A stretch of DNA of 51,731 nt from Solicoccozyma terricola (taxonomy: Eukaryota; Basidiomycota; Tremellomycetes; Filobasidiales; Piskurozymaceae). A model generated the notes under the pieces. It had not been told where the DNA came from. It did not search any database and was given only the letters and a program-made list of their open reading frames with translations. Shown here in pieces: positions 10,675 to 21,109 of this stretch. The translations under genes were made by a program, and so were the position numbers. Numbering within the stretch: the stretch's first letter is position 1; every line of letters starts with the position of its first letter. Location: positions 176,871-228,601 of the forward strand of contig BCLD01000021.1 in NCBI GenBank assembly GCA_001600875.1, in the 5' to 3' direction.

Positions 10675-10908
10675 TGTTGGAAGTGGCGAATACTGTTGGA
10701 AGTGGCGAAAGGCGAACCTGGGTGGCGAACTTGCTAGGAGGCTCGGGACAGATTCCTAAGCGCCCCTACTTAGGTGGCACATGTCGAATTCTCTAGGACA
10801 TTCCGAGCAGCCCAGGTATAAATAATAGACCGATTTGTAAGGTGGAAAAGACTACTCTGTTAAGCAGAAGCATTCATTCTTAACACAATCTATAGCATAC
10901 AGTATTCA
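10675..10908 (+). mobile_element. Solo LTR of the copia family seen at 46 kb
   Basis: Starts TGTTGGAAGTGGCGAATACTG, as does the LTR at 46047-46242 (minus). The first 19 bases are repeated directly (10675 and 10694). A TATAAATA box is at 10818-10825. A plausible CA end is at 10907-10908. No coding part adjoins it, so it is a solo LTR. The interior is diverged, so the right boundary is uncertain. Confidence 0.65.
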
Positions 10909-11045
10909 CGGGGGCGATCCACAATGGGGACCAAATAATGTAAACATCGATCGGTCTTTCACATAATCCGAGCGGACACGCCTTTGGCTCTTTGCATGAT
11001 TCGCAGGCACAGGGAACCACGACTTCCGCAGTCCGAGGTGACATC

Positions 11046-11723
11046 TCAAGCGGCATTTATCACTTTAGCAAGCTCCTGGGACCCAAACTCCGGCTCGCCG
11101 GTCACGTCATTCGTCGGCACCCTTTGCGACGCAAAGGGCAAGAACACTCCCTCCCAATCATCGTCTTCCTCAAAGTAGAGGAAGAATGCTCCATCCCGGT
11201 AGACGCTGTTCTCGTATCTCGGAAGACTACCTTGATTCATATGGACGTCGTGAATGCCCCCATGAACGTTGTGAATGCTCCCCCGGTTGTCATATTGCGA
11301 CCCAAACACGTAGACGCGGGCTTTTTTATTGATTCCGTTTCGAAGGACCGGTTTGAGTTCGTCCAAGATGTCATTGTCCGGTCCGGGCGTATCGTGCGGC
11401 AAGACCCTTCCTGTCTCGAGAACGAACATGCCCTGCCGTCGAAGGTAGTCGAGACCACTTTGATTCCCGAGAGGGTGAAAACCCAAAGGGAGATCCACCA
11501 GGTCCTGGATATATTCATGAGCAAGACTGCCGTTGTACCAGAAGAGAAGCCGCGAGTCCCTGTCCGTGGATTTGACATTTATAGCAGCTTGAAGCTTGGT
11601 ATCGTCAGAACCATCTACAAAGTCGAGGTAAATGTGAGGACTGATGTTGTCGTCTGCCGACGTCTGGACCACGAAGTTCGTAGGTGTTCCCACCCCATAA
11701 TGCGGGACTTGGTGGTTCGCCAT
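11046..11723 (-). CDS. DUF2278 (YukJ-like) protein, single exon
   Basis: An uninterrupted frame of 225 codons from the ATG at 11723; a longer in-frame start at 11795 exists, but the family begins right after MANHQVPHYGVG. Landmarks: PHYGVGTPTNF near residue 8, AINVKSTDRDSRLLFW, the PGPDNDILDELKPVL stretch, AFG-like VYVFGSQYDNRG, the diagnostic GGIHDVHMNQGS, and a final FFLYFEEDDDWEGVFLPFAS-Q. This is the DUF2278 family found in bacteria (YukJ) and some fungi; biochemical role unknown. No signal peptide or membrane helix, so cytosolic. The absence of introns is unlike the local genes and would fit acquisition from bacteria, but that is inference. No stop or frameshift. Confidence 0.85.
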   Translation of the reverse strand: MANHQVPHYGVGTPTNFVVQTSADDNISPHIYLDFVDGSDDTKLQAAINVKSTDRDSRLLFWYNGSLAHEYIQDLVDLPLGFHPLGNQSGLDYLRRQGMFVLETGRVLPHDTPGPDNDILDELKPVLRNGINKKARVYVFGSQYDNRGSIHNVHGGIHDVHMNQGSLPRYENSVYRDGAFFLYFEEDDDWEGVFLPFASQRVPTNDVTGEPEFGSQELAKVINAA

Positions 11724-12039
11724 CGAATCGGGATAGAGTTCTGTGATATGGTTGTTGAGGCAGAGACGGGTCCCAGAACCTGTCCTCCAGAGCAAGTTCT
11801 CTGTTTGTACAGGACAATGATCTCCCCCTGTTGTCGATCAGCTGGCGTGTTGACGGAAACAACTCAAGGTTTCCAAGGATCACGTCGCTAGCTGTGAGAA
11901 CGGCGATTCAATCAGTCTCGAGCACAGATCCCAAGTCGCTCTTCACCTCATCGGAAGCACCTCTGAATGGGCCCTCACCGAAGATTGGTTGACATCTGAT
12001 TGTCTCTCTGATGAGAGGGACGTATTGGGGTTAATGCCG

Positions 12040-12590
12040 GATCATCGCGCGTCGACAACGCTTGTTTTGCCACATCTGATACTCACTCCTTGGACACCTG
12101 CGTCAACGCCGGAGCGGAAAGCGATATATTCATCGTATTCCGTTAGAATCGGCAGCGCTATGCTGTGATCTGACGGGTTACTGAGATCCACCTGGAAAGG
12201 AGAACGGGATCTTATTGTTCGCATCAGGAAGTCGGACGCCGTACCTGAATCGTCAAAATCACCCTGTCCCCTACGCCGTCTGTCAAGAGAGTACCCAGCC
12301 GAGACGAACCCATACTGGGATGTACGTTGGTCGTTGGGTTGCAGAGGGATCATATGTAAAGCCCCAGGTGCTTGAGCTTGTTGTTGGTGTCGCGATGTCG
12401 CGACGTAATCGAAGATGGTCTCGCGACGCTTCCCTCGCCCTCGTTCGCATCTCGCTGCTGCCAACGTTTCTCTTGAATCCTCTTTCCTTTGTCAACTTCG
12501 GTGGGGATTCTTGATACAGTTGACGATGACCTGCTCTCCCTCGCTTTTTCCACCGCCAGGGCATTGGGGCCCCCTGTGAACACGCCGACG
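12040..12590. repeat. Degenerate third copy of the inverted-repeat unit
   Basis: Minus-strand frames read KLTKERGFKRNVGSSEMRTR, then GYSLDRRRRGQGDFDDSG, SDFLMRTIRSRSPFQVDLSN and RCGKTSVVDAR. The same order and wording occurs in the 410-codon frame of arm 1 (NLTKGKIAERRWQKRDA, GYSVDGQGRKGQ, SDFLMRTRRSRLFQVDLANP, RCGKTSVVDAR). Several large deletions and frameshifts separate the blocks. It is in the same orientation as arm 1. Confidence 0.85.
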
Positions 12591-12670
12591 ATTTATCTGC
12601 GAGATTTAATTATCTGCGCGGTCTATCTTCGCGATTTATCTGCACGATTTATATGCACGATTTATCTGCA
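12590..12670. repeat. Degenerate tandem repeat, unit about CGATTTATCTGCA
   Basis: Five or six imperfect 13-17 base units of ATTTATCTGC followed by a GTGTCCCTTCCGGTAACACC tail. A related array with the same tail (TACTTCCGGTAACGC) is at 26070-26170, so array and tail are a dispersed family. Confidence 0.7.
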
Positions 12671-13644
12671 TTGTGTCCCTTCCGGTAACACCAACATAAC
12701 GCCAACAGCTTTGTGTTGTTCACAAACCGAGTCATTTGCAAAGATCCAGTTGCGCAATGAGAAGGAAATGTATCCTTCACTGCTGAGGAGCATCGCCCGC
12801 ATATCCGCTCAGCTGTATTGATCGACGACTTTATTTGCAGTCAGCCATTTTATAGGCGCCACCCGTTCTTCCACTTTCAGCCACATGCAAACGTTTGGTA
12901 TATCTGCTTCTTCCAGTCTTGGTCAGATTTATCTGCCGTACCGAGCCTCACACGTCCCTGGAATTGCGTGGACATGTGTAAATACACTCTATCTAGGGCG
13001 ATTGGTCTATCCGTTTTATCTTGTTTTGTGTACACTCAGTTAGCCATGGATCAAAGGCTTTGCAGGTAGCCGCCCCTTCTCGTTGTGTGCTTGTTTTGCT
13101 CTTCTAACTTCCTCTCACTGGACACCTAACTAATCAACAACCCAGGAACGAACACCTCTTATCAAGCACGGGTGCCTCGAGTTCCTTGCAGTGGTGGTTC
13201 AACTTGATCGGAGTGGTATATGACTTCACGAGTGAATGGTGCTCAGTTGGCCTTCAAACTTGGAAGCAGCGCGATGACAATCAGCTGCTCGGAGACTGAT
13301 CGTGATTTTCTTGCTCGAGACCACTGGCCGAGATGAAGGCGGCCGTTAATGCCATACAGTCTCCCAGTCGATAAATAAGACGATTAATCTGGAGGAGGAC
13401 CACTCTCCCTGCTCAGATGTTTGACGGCGATCCGGCCAACAGATAAATCATTTTTGTGTTTATAGAAGGGGCTAGATGGCAGATTTGTTGTGTTTACGGG
13501 TGCGCCCATAGCACTCTCAGATTGTGTGTGTGTTTCAAGAAGCAGGCTTCTCGTCATTAAGAATCTGACACTTTTTCCACATCCAGTAACGGTTACGGCT
13601 GGGCGGTTTCTTACACACCAAGCCCCTTCCACTCAAACACATGC
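12671..13644. other. Intergenic, no supported gene
   Basis: Short frames only, without domains. Nothing recognised. Confidence 0.5.
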
Positions 13645-14285
13645 TAGGTTTATTTACCAACTCATGCACCCAAGAGCCAGCTGCTCAAAGAAACATTTAT
13701 CTGTATATTGACCACTAATCCGTCAACCGAAGTGTTGAAAATGTATCTGAATCATTAACAGCCTGACTGAGAAGATTAATAATGATTGCGCCACAGACAG
13801 CCGACTGGGGCATTGAGTAGCTCCACAAGCGAACGTTTATCTGTGCAGTCTCTTTGCCCTCACCCTATTTTGTTGCGGAACGACACTGCTTAGCGATCAC
13901 ACCCTGTGCCAGCTAAGCTTGACACCTGGACCAGCTGAGCAATCACACCATAGGCTAGCTCAATTGTGGTAATGCCCTACGCCCGCCAAGCTGACACACC
14001 TGACACCGCCTCGGGCAGGCTACGCAAATTGAAGAATACCTTGAAAGGAGCAGACTCTAGTCATGGTAATAACTTCACAGTCTTCATAAAGAGTTATCAT
14101 ACGTTACTTCCCGTCAACTTAGCTTGTTGCCCGGTCAGCAACCCAGCTTGCCGTCTGTTCACAATCAACCGACCCAGCCCCTCTGCTGCCCTGTCAATTC
14201 GACTAGCACATGCGTAACATCTTTATTAACACATTCAAACCTTTGACTTTATGACCAACAGTAACACGGATGGATTGGCATTTCA
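13645..14285. repeat. Direct duplication D, copy 1 (promoter-like sequence)
   Basis: Matches 30225-30864 along its whole length with scattered substitutions and small indels. It ends a few codons after an ATG at 14270; in the other copy the matching point is the start codon of a secreted-protein gene (30851). After 14285 the two diverge, so this copy holds a promoter and leader without its gene. Confidence 0.85.
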
Positions 14286-14539
14286 CTTCGTGCAATCGCT
14301 CACCTACAAACTCACATCAAGTTGCTCTGGGGCAGATGAGACCGGCGGCTAAGCTAATATTGACCTCCAGTTTAAGCGAGCATAAGAGTGAGTATGCTGT
14401 AAAATACATGTTAAAGCCTGTCGACTCCCTCTGTCTGATATGAATACACATATATCATTCGAGCGATCATATGATATTCAGCTATGATTAGACAGCGAAC
14501 TACAGACCCGGTTTGGCATGTATTGTTTCAAGAGGATGG
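14286..14539. other. Spacer, nothing seen
   Basis: No frame or repeat recognised between duplication D and the copia fragment. Confidence 0.4.
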
Positions 14540-15185
14540 CAGTGGTTTGCCGTTGATCTCTGGCTGGTTGAGGCACCCATGCTTTCCTTATGGTTCGATT
14601 TCGAGTAACCTTCATCCCCAGGATGGTGCTAACCTCCCCCGTTTCCGATAGCTTCCAGAATCCCTTCAGTTTCTTCAGCAAGTCTTGTATTATCGTTTGC
14701 GTTCTTGCTGCGACAAAAAAGTCGTCCACATAGACCAGGATGAGCACAGGGTCTTCCATCGATGTCTAAGCTTGACATAGAGACCCCAATCCGATTCGAT
14801 TCTGCAGAGTCCGAGAGTTGCAAGCTTGTTTCCTAGCTCGATCCACCATGTCCTGCCCGATCGCTTCAATCCATAGAGCGATTTCTTGAGAAGCAACGCG
14901 TCGCATCCTGATTTTGGCTTTACACCTTTCAGGATAATCCATATAAATGTCGATATCGAGTTTGCCATTTATATATGCTCCTTCGACATCTGCTTGATAG
15001 ACTTCAAGATCGAGAGTGGGAAGAAATAGCGAGGAGGATGCGCAGTAATGTTGTTCTTCCAACTGGTGCATACGTTTCCTCAAAATCAATTCCAGGTATC
15101 TGAGAGTAGCCCTTTGCAACTAATCGTGCCTTATATTTAATGATATTGCATTCCGCATCACGCTTGATCTTCAGTACCTATCTTG
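14540..15185 (-). mobile_element. Copia reverse transcriptase fragment, frameshifted
   Basis: Minus-strand frames give [58 protein letters not shown] and GEVSTILGMKVTRNRTIRKA: the reverse transcriptase with its YVDD catalytic box. Nucleotide sequence closely follows 47.04-47.65 kb, but at least two frameshifts break the frame. The right end is cut exactly where arm 1 of the inverted repeat begins (~15188). Confidence 0.92.
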
Positions 15186-15364
15186 CGTATCCTGGAGCAT
15201 TTCCGTGAGATGTCGGTGTCGAGAGTACGTAGGGGTATTCTTTTCGTTGGGTCACATGCTCTGATGAAAGTACCATCGACCCAGCCAGCAATCCATGTCC
15301 CAGATCCACATTCGCATCGTTCCTCTCGGCGAAACACTTGGCGAGTTTTGTTTCCAATGCCGGA

Positions 15365-16597
15365 TCAACGTGCGTCGACAACGCTTGTCTTGCCACATCT
15401 TGATAACCACTCCTTGAACACATGCGTCAACGCTGGAGCGGACAGCGATTTATCCATCGTATTTCCGCTAGACTCGGCAGCACTATGGCCTGGACGTCGT
15501 GGCCACTCGTTAGACGCCTCAACCAATGGTGAAGTTGGCATAGCCCGCCGAGGAGTTGTCGCTGGACCTTGGCGCCCGACTCGCTCCACTGACCAAGCCT
15601 TGTTACTTGCAAGTGCGGTTGCACCAGGTTCATCGGCGATGGTGCGAGATGCAATCGATGTCGAATGCTCCGCCGATGGTCTAGTGGATGGGTCATTCGC
15701 CGTCGGATGCGAGACGATCGGTCGGTCAGAGGAGCAGGGAGAGTGTATCCTGCGATCAGAAGGGTTGGCGAGGTCCACCTGAAAAAGACGGGACCTTCTT
15801 GTTCGCATCAGGAAGTCGGACGTCCTACCTGAATCGTCAAAATTNCCCTGTCCCTTACGCCCCTGTCCGTCAACAGAGTACCCAGCCGAGACCGACCCAT
15901 ACCGCCACTGGTCTACTTGCATCCTCGATGATGACGCCGCCGGTTGTTGGTCTTTACTGCCGCATTCAGAGGTAGCGGTGAGATGACGGGAGAAATGAGA
16001 GGTTGAAGGTGAGAGAAGGGAGCCGATGGACGTCGGCGAGCGGTCGTTGGTCTCATTTTGCAAAGAGAGATCGAGGACACCTTGTTCTCGAGGTGGTGTC
16101 CGAAAAGGTTCGCCGGGAGGAGGTGGTGGTGGCGGTGGTGGTGGGAGGGATAGAGAAGATGGATACCTTGGTGGGTCGGTGTATGGTGGTCCCTGTAGTA
16201 TAGTGCGATGACTGGAGAAGGTAAAGGGTGACATCTCAGAACTCGTTCGTGTCGTTGCAAGTCCTTCATGCAATGCTTCAGATTGACGCATGGCGTGTTG
16301 TGCTCCCGAGCTTCGCGGATCCGTAGTCTGGGATATACGACGGTCGTTGGATTGCATTGGGATCATATGCGATAGCAGAGGTAGAGCCCCAGGTCCTTGA
16401 GCGTGTTGTGGGTGTCGCGAATGTCTCTCTGTCAGCGAAGACGGTCCCACGACAGTCCCCTCGGCCTCAATCGCATCTCGCTTCTGCCAACGTCTCTCTG
16501 CAATTTTTCCTTTTGTCAAGTTCGGTGGATATTCTTGGTACCGGTGACGCTGACCTGCTCTCCCTTGGGCTTTCCACCAGCGGGACGTTGGAGCCAC
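15365..16597 (-). CDS. Proline/serine-rich hypothetical protein in arm 1
   Basis: An open frame of 410 codons, low-complexity and disordered: a ten-proline run, Ser/Thr-rich segments, and repeated blocks such as SDFLMRTRRSRLFQVDLANP. No enzyme domain. In arm 2 the same frame lies just upstream of a Zn2Cys6 regulator and may be part of, or next to, its N-terminal region; in arm 1 the regulator is cut away. A two-base difference in an A run puts the first ~70 codons in another frame than in arm 2. It contains one ambiguous base. Whether it is translated is unknown. Confidence 0.4.
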   Translation of the reverse strand: MAPTSRWWKAQGRAGQRHRYQEYPPNLTKGKIAERRWQKRDAIEAEGTVVGPSSLTERHSRHPQHAQGPGALPLLSHMIPMQSNDRRISQTTDPRSSGAQHAMRQSEALHEGLATTRTSSEMSPFTFSSHRTILQGPPYTDPPRYPSSLSLPPPPPPPPPPGEPFRTPPREQGVLDLSLQNETNDRSPTSIGSLLSPSTSHFSRHLTATSECGSKDQQPAASSSRMQVDQWRYGSVSAGYSVDGQGRKGQXNFDDSGRTSDFLMRTRRSRLFQVDLANPSDRRIHSPCSSDRPIVSHPTANDPSTRPSAEHSTSIASRTIADEPGATALASNKAWSVERVGRQGPATTPRRAMPTSPLVEASNEWPRRPGHSAAESSGNTMDKSLSAPALTHVFKEWLSRCGKTSVVDAR

Positions 16598-17381
16598 CTG
16601 GGAGGATGTCGACGTCCGAGCGACAGTCTGTCGAACGATCTCGAGGCATCATGTTTGTGGGACCATCGCCAGGAAAATCATCAACGGAGTGTCGCTGTGA
16701 TATTGATGTGAAGCCCAATCATGGATGTGATGTTGTCAGCAATGTGGAGTTGTAGATCATTAGAGGGATCGACGCTCGGTGGTGTTGAAGGGACAGACAC
16801 GTCGCTGAAGGCGCCATAATCTCGTTGTATCCGACCAGGTAGGACCTGGAGATATCGTTCCCTGTTCGCACACCCGCGCTCAAATTTACCAGTCCAGTAC
16901 CTGGTAGCTGCTCCCGCGTAGGCATGGTTTCCTTGAGCGCATCCAAGGGAATCACCGAGCGATTCCACCTCAGTTCGGCATGGATCGAGAAGCACCGAAA
17001 GTAACTAGGCAAACGACGGTTATTGAAATCGCAGGCTAATCACACATAGCCGCCCGGGTGTTTGGTTCTTCCGCCCCGCTTTTAGTCATCACGGCCAAAA
17101 GTCAGGATTATCGAAAATGAAGTTGACAGCTGCTCCCTCCTCCTTGCCACAAAACGCCGCCCAAGGATAACGGGCAAACAGTCGTGTCGCTTGCNCACCT
17201 CAGACGGCATGCGCCGGGATGTCCCCGTGGGCTATTGGAGCGAAGGGGTCGCTTGCGGTGAGAGAACTGCTTTAGAATCCGAAGCCGCTGGTCGCAAGCG
17301 ATTGTATCCCAACTCATAGAAGGGCATAAGATCACTCAGACCACTTTGAATAATGGGAACTCCCACGCCTATCCAGTACNG

Positions 17382-17400
17382 AAAAGACAGGCTGTCTTTT
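17382..17400. repeat. 19 bp palindrome AAAAGACAGGCTGTCTTTT, copy 1
   Basis: Perfect dyad of 9 + 1 + 9 bases. It lies within inverted-repeat arm 1, mirrored by the copy at 36245. Confidence 0.95.
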
Positions 17401-17522
17401 CGTTCTCGACGTGGAGGCACATACCCGATTGAGATCAAATTGTAAACTTCTGCAATGAGCTTGGGATTAATCTGGTTGAATGGTCAACCCCGCCGTGTTC
17501 CTGTCCAAACCTTTGGAGAGCT

Positions 17523-17918
17523 TTGAACACGTCGTCCACCTACCACGCCTGGGATCTTCATTCCACCGAAACCGAGGCCAACACCTCGTTCGCTCAAAAG
17601 ATACTGGACGTGATCATGTCAAACGAGGAGATGCAAGACCGGTATACCGTGTGGATCGAAGGCGAAGACGAGGGGTTCGACGTCAACGGTAGGCGTAGGG
17701 AGGTGTCCCTTTGGCAAGCACCGCTGAGACTGCAAGAGGATACGTCGGCTGCGATAACGGAAACGCTGGCAGCGCTTGGTGTGAGCGACAGCACAGACAT
17801 GCAGCCCACCGACGTACAGGCACAAAGCAAGAACAATGCCGATTCGTGGGAACGGGAGACCAACCTCAGATTATTCGGCGGACTCGTTTCATTAAGGACG
17901 GAGAGCAAGAAGCATTGA
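17523..17918 (+). CDS. Hypothetical protein crossing the arm 1 boundary
   Basis: A 131-codon open frame starting MNTSSTYHAWDLHSTETEAN. The first ~45 codons lie inside arm 1; after VWIEGEDEGFDVN the sequence is unique to this copy. Arm 2 has the matching first part but is cut at the codons for YTVW. Acidic and hydrophilic, no recognised domain. It may be the exon of a longer gene; the ATG at 17523 is only the first in frame. Confidence 0.35.
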   Translation: MNTSSTYHAWDLHSTETEANTSFAQKILDVIMSNEEMQDRYTVWIEGEDEGFDVNGRRREVSLWQAPLRLQEDTSAAITETLAALGVSDSTDMQPTDVQAQSKNNADSWERETNLRLFGGLVSLRTESKKH

Positions 17919-18036
17919 CGGCTGTATGGCTGGCGTTTTTTAAATGTAGCATGTCACCCCGCCTGACATTGGCAGGATCATCGTCCAACGTCACAACTCA
18001 TGCCCGGGACGGGATCGACGCGGCGGACAGGGACAA

Positions 18037-18374
18037 TTTGCAGCAACAGAATGCGAGGTCAGAGACATGTGGTCGAAGCGAGAGGATATTGTTTCCGAGC
18101 CCGAGGACTGGGGAGGCTGGACTGGTCATGCAGCCATGCAGCAAAACTACAGTGCGTCCACTCCCTCGTTCCACTCTCCCTTCCTAACTCATGCATCTTC
18201 TCCCCACCAGTCAAGGGCAATCCCTTCCCGCCAAGCACCCGCGGGCTCATGATCGAGCACACGCTGACAACCGGCATCATCGAAGTTGCCGACGACCGTG
18301 AGACTGCAAAGGGTGTCTGGATCTCTCCCGCACACGAGACGTTTCCGATGGGGGACCTTCCCAAGCCACACTGA
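18037..18374 (+). pseudogene. SnoaL-like (NTF2-fold) protein fragment
   Basis: Two exons, 18037-18151 and 18211-18374, join in phase through an intron with a CCTAACTC branch site and CACCAG acceptor. The product reads EVRDMWSKREDIVSEPEDWG, GHAAMQQNY and, after the intron, GLMIEHTLTTGIIEVADDRE-TAKGVWISPAH. The pattern LTTPVIEVAxDxxTAKGVW is typical of fungal SnoaL-like proteins with the cone-shaped NTF2 fold, often near secondary-metabolite genes; enzymatic role varies. Upstream and downstream parts of the ~150-residue domain (including the WKIWHFH strand) are missing or out of frame, so this is probably a remnant. Confidence 0.55.
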
Positions 18375-19536
18375 GAAACAGGCAGATGGCTTCTCCATAT
18401 TGCAGACTTCTGACTCTTTTCATCATCCAGAAACCTGCTCCGGCTGCTCGTTACAAGCCCCGACAGGCCGAAATCCCGGCAGAGCCAAACCATTTTGATG
18501 CTGCTAGCTGGGAAGAACGGAGACTTGTTTGTCTTGCGAAGGGTAGTGTAGTCCTCTTTGGAACAGTGAGCAGGTGAAGATGATCTTCCGTGCCAGGAGA
18601 TCTAACATCTTGTCTTACTGCTCGCCCAATTTCTCGTCCTTGAGGAGGTTACAGCTTGCTTTCGAAATATTGTGTTGGCATCATCCTCAAAGGCCACCTG
18701 AATGGAGATCCCATATACCCAATTGGTTCAGATAAGGTGTCGAAATTTCGCTCGATCCATCGAAATTGAAGTAATCAAAGAAGTCATCAACGTTGACCTC
18801 CGTAGGAAACAATATATGGTAACAGTAAGTTTCGACATTCAAGTCTTGTTCCTCTGTTCGGGAACCACCACCTATCCTATTCCTCCTTGAGACATTCACA
18901 TCGTCTCAGAGTTCGATTCTCGGGGCAGACAACCACCTTTGTCATTAATTCCGATGTCATCGTCTTTTCTTGTGATGCTGAACTAATGATGGTGATTTCA
19001 CAGAACTCCTCGCAACACGGATCTTCGGCAGCAACCACCTCATCAATGCAATCGAAAATACTCAGCTGATATAGTCTGTCAAAGTGGATTACAGTGAGAC
19101 GAAAACGGCTGGGTGAGCTGTCCATCTTCCTCCGTGTCGTCAACCCTTCTCCACTCGTCACCCGAGAGTGCTCCCACAATCTTGACATCGTCGTTCCGAC
19201 TACTTAATCATGAAGTGTCATTGTCAATCCCATTTAAACGCTTCCACCCCTTCTCGGTCTCAAAACCTCGTAGCATACCTACTCTCCACTCTCATTCTCT
19301 TCTATACTTACTCCAATGGCTCCAGGCGACAATAATCGATGGTTTCAACTCCAAAAGCCTCCTCAGCATTTACATCGAGTTCAGATCGGATGTATAACAA
19401 TTATGGCGACCCGGTCCTCAGCCTATGCTCTACCACGCCATCTCCTCTCTACCAGTCCTGTCCTCTCTACCACACCGCCTCCTTCGGGAACCCCTTCCAA
19501 TCCTACCCATCTACCTAGTCCCACATCGATCCATCA
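18375..19536. other. 1.2 kb without a confident gene
   Basis: A minus-strand frame at 18877-19188 (103 codons, acidic and Cys-containing, CIDEVVAAEDPCCEEFCEI) looks somewhat coding but has no family and no supported splice partners. Nothing else seen. Confidence 0.45.
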
Positions 19537-20350
19537 CTAACGCTCATGACCAACCAGAAGCATGTACGAAATATTGAGCTTCAAAGCGTTCGGAATGTCT
19601 AGCGCAAGAAAAAGAGAGAGAGAGAGAGTAGCAAAGAGTAAAGGTCTGATAGCTTACACCCAGCCGCCAATACGCCAAATTCGTTGCAACGCTGAGAGCT
19701 TGAGATCGATTGTCCAGGGCTTGAAGGTCCTGGAAGCGGTACAATATACCTTCGGCGGTCCCCGCGGAAGCTATTGCGACATCCTCGGCTGAGGCAGGGA
19801 GTCCGCGACAGGAAACCCTGGACAGACGTTCCTCTTGGATGCCAGCAGCTTGCGCCTCGCGGTTTACTTGCGAAAAGTCTTTAAGGATCAGTGCGTCGAG
19901 AAGGACGGCCGCCTTGTTACCGGCGAAGTTTCGACTTTGTTGTCGCTGGACCAGATGTTTGCCTTGGATTTCCGATGGCGGGGTGCATGAACTACTTCCA
20001 CGTGCATCGCTGTAGCTCTCCTGATCTTCGTGTAAAATGATCTTGTTTGACAATCTAATTAGCTACACGGCAAGCGAGCGCAGTCAACTTCAGTTGCATA
20101 CCTCGTACTCCTGAAAATCAAGCTCCACCACCAAACTCGGGGCCCAAGCCACTTCGATGACGTTTTCATCTGAGAACGCTGTGATGAGCGCCAGATAGGC
20201 TCTAGCCGCGTTCATGGCGGCAGCCTCGGGGTCCGAAACGCTGATTAGCCTCCGAATGTACTTGATCATCTCCGAAAGGTGTGCGTCGCCTGTAATAAGA
20301 TCCTGACTGGACGGCTTTAGTTGAACCCGATTCATGATTCGACCCAACAA
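19537..20350 (-). CDS. Three-exon gene of unknown function (230 aa)
   Basis: Exons 20102-20350, 19660-20041 and 19537-19598 join in phase to 230 codons and a TAG stop. Both introns are GT..AG; the second is 61 nt and carries a polypyrimidine/GA tract before its CTAG acceptor. Phase agreement at both joins and the absence of stops over 690 bases support a real gene. The product is soluble, alanine-rich and probably mostly helical (EMIKYIRRLISVSDPEAAAM, AAVLLDALILKDFSQVNREA), with no signal peptide or membrane helix. I do not recognise a family. The next in-frame ATG (20335) is an alternative start. It has no obvious functional link with its neighbours. Confidence 0.6.
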
Positions 20351-21109
20351 TGATGCTTTGTACTGTCAACTATTACGAAGGGACGTCTGCGAGTAGGCTT
20401 ATATCCATGCTGCCCATGGGTCACAGCCACTGCACATCACTAGCGTATTGGAGGACAATGGGGCATGATTGAGGGGCATAGCTGAGTCATATGCGAAACT
20501 CATCAAATACGGGTGAAAGACGTCCAATTTCACTATTGTTTATAGCCGAGACAGGGAAGGTGGCGCGACCGCGCCCTGAGAGCGCGTAACTTGCGATTTA
20601 AACGATGCCGAATTTGCAACCTCGCGGCTCAAACCCAAAGTGAAACGCTGAGATTGCCGTACAGAGCATCAACGAGGGACCGGATGTTTGGGCGCTTAAG
20701 AGGAAAGCTGAAACCTCCAATCACCGATTGGTGATTTAAACGCATCACCCTCGGTCGCTGCGAAAGTTCCATTGTGTCTCGTTTGGTTATTATCCATCGG
20801 TTTCAGCGCCAGAGGGACAAAAGACATCCTTGTTCGGCAAGAAACAACGGGACAAACGGAGACAATAAGGGTTTATTGTGAAAACAACCGGTTGCGTAGC
20901 GGAGGCCAAGTCCGCTCGCCTAGAAAAATTGACAAACTCGAAGGTCATTCTGTTTACTGGTGAACACTCGGCCAGGATCCTTTAAGAGAGCTCTGGAGGT
21001 TTGGGATTGTCGTGCTGCTGTTGCAATCAAGCCATTGAAGGAACCATCGTACTTGGTGAAAGCTGACATCATCCAATAGGGCATCCATTTTACGTTCCAC
21101 AACCCAATT
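20351..21109. other. Intergenic
   Basis: No supported gene. A short hairpin (AATCACC, GATT loop, GGTGATT) is at 20719-20736. Otherwise featureless. Confidence 0.5.

Larger units (their letters stand above)
15189..17657 (+). repeat. Large inverted repeat, arm 1 (2.47 kb)
   Basis: Reverse complement of 35974-38540, almost base for base. Differences seen: arm 2 carries about 85 extra bases near 36500-36585 (arm 1 lost them near 17150), about 14 extra bases near 36060-36080, and seven rather than five A residues in a run (37214 versus 16504). Arm 1 ends at the copia fragment on the left; on the right, sequence continues past the arm into an open frame that arm 2 lacks. Both arms share ambiguous bases at matching positions (15845/37880 and 17380/36265). 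Confidence 0.97.

Noticed and set aside
11046..11891. 299-codon plus-strand frame (10992-11891)
   Set aside because: It is the antisense shadow of the DUF2278 gene, which has clear family motifs.
18890..18935. tRNA-like T-loop (GAGTTCGATTCTC) on the plus strand
   Set aside because: One T-stem mismatch, and no D-arm or acceptor stem at the right distance.
20719..20736. Hairpin AATCACC-GATT-GGTGATT
   Set aside because: Single short stem in AT-rich spacer; no second copy or adjacent gene to give it meaning.
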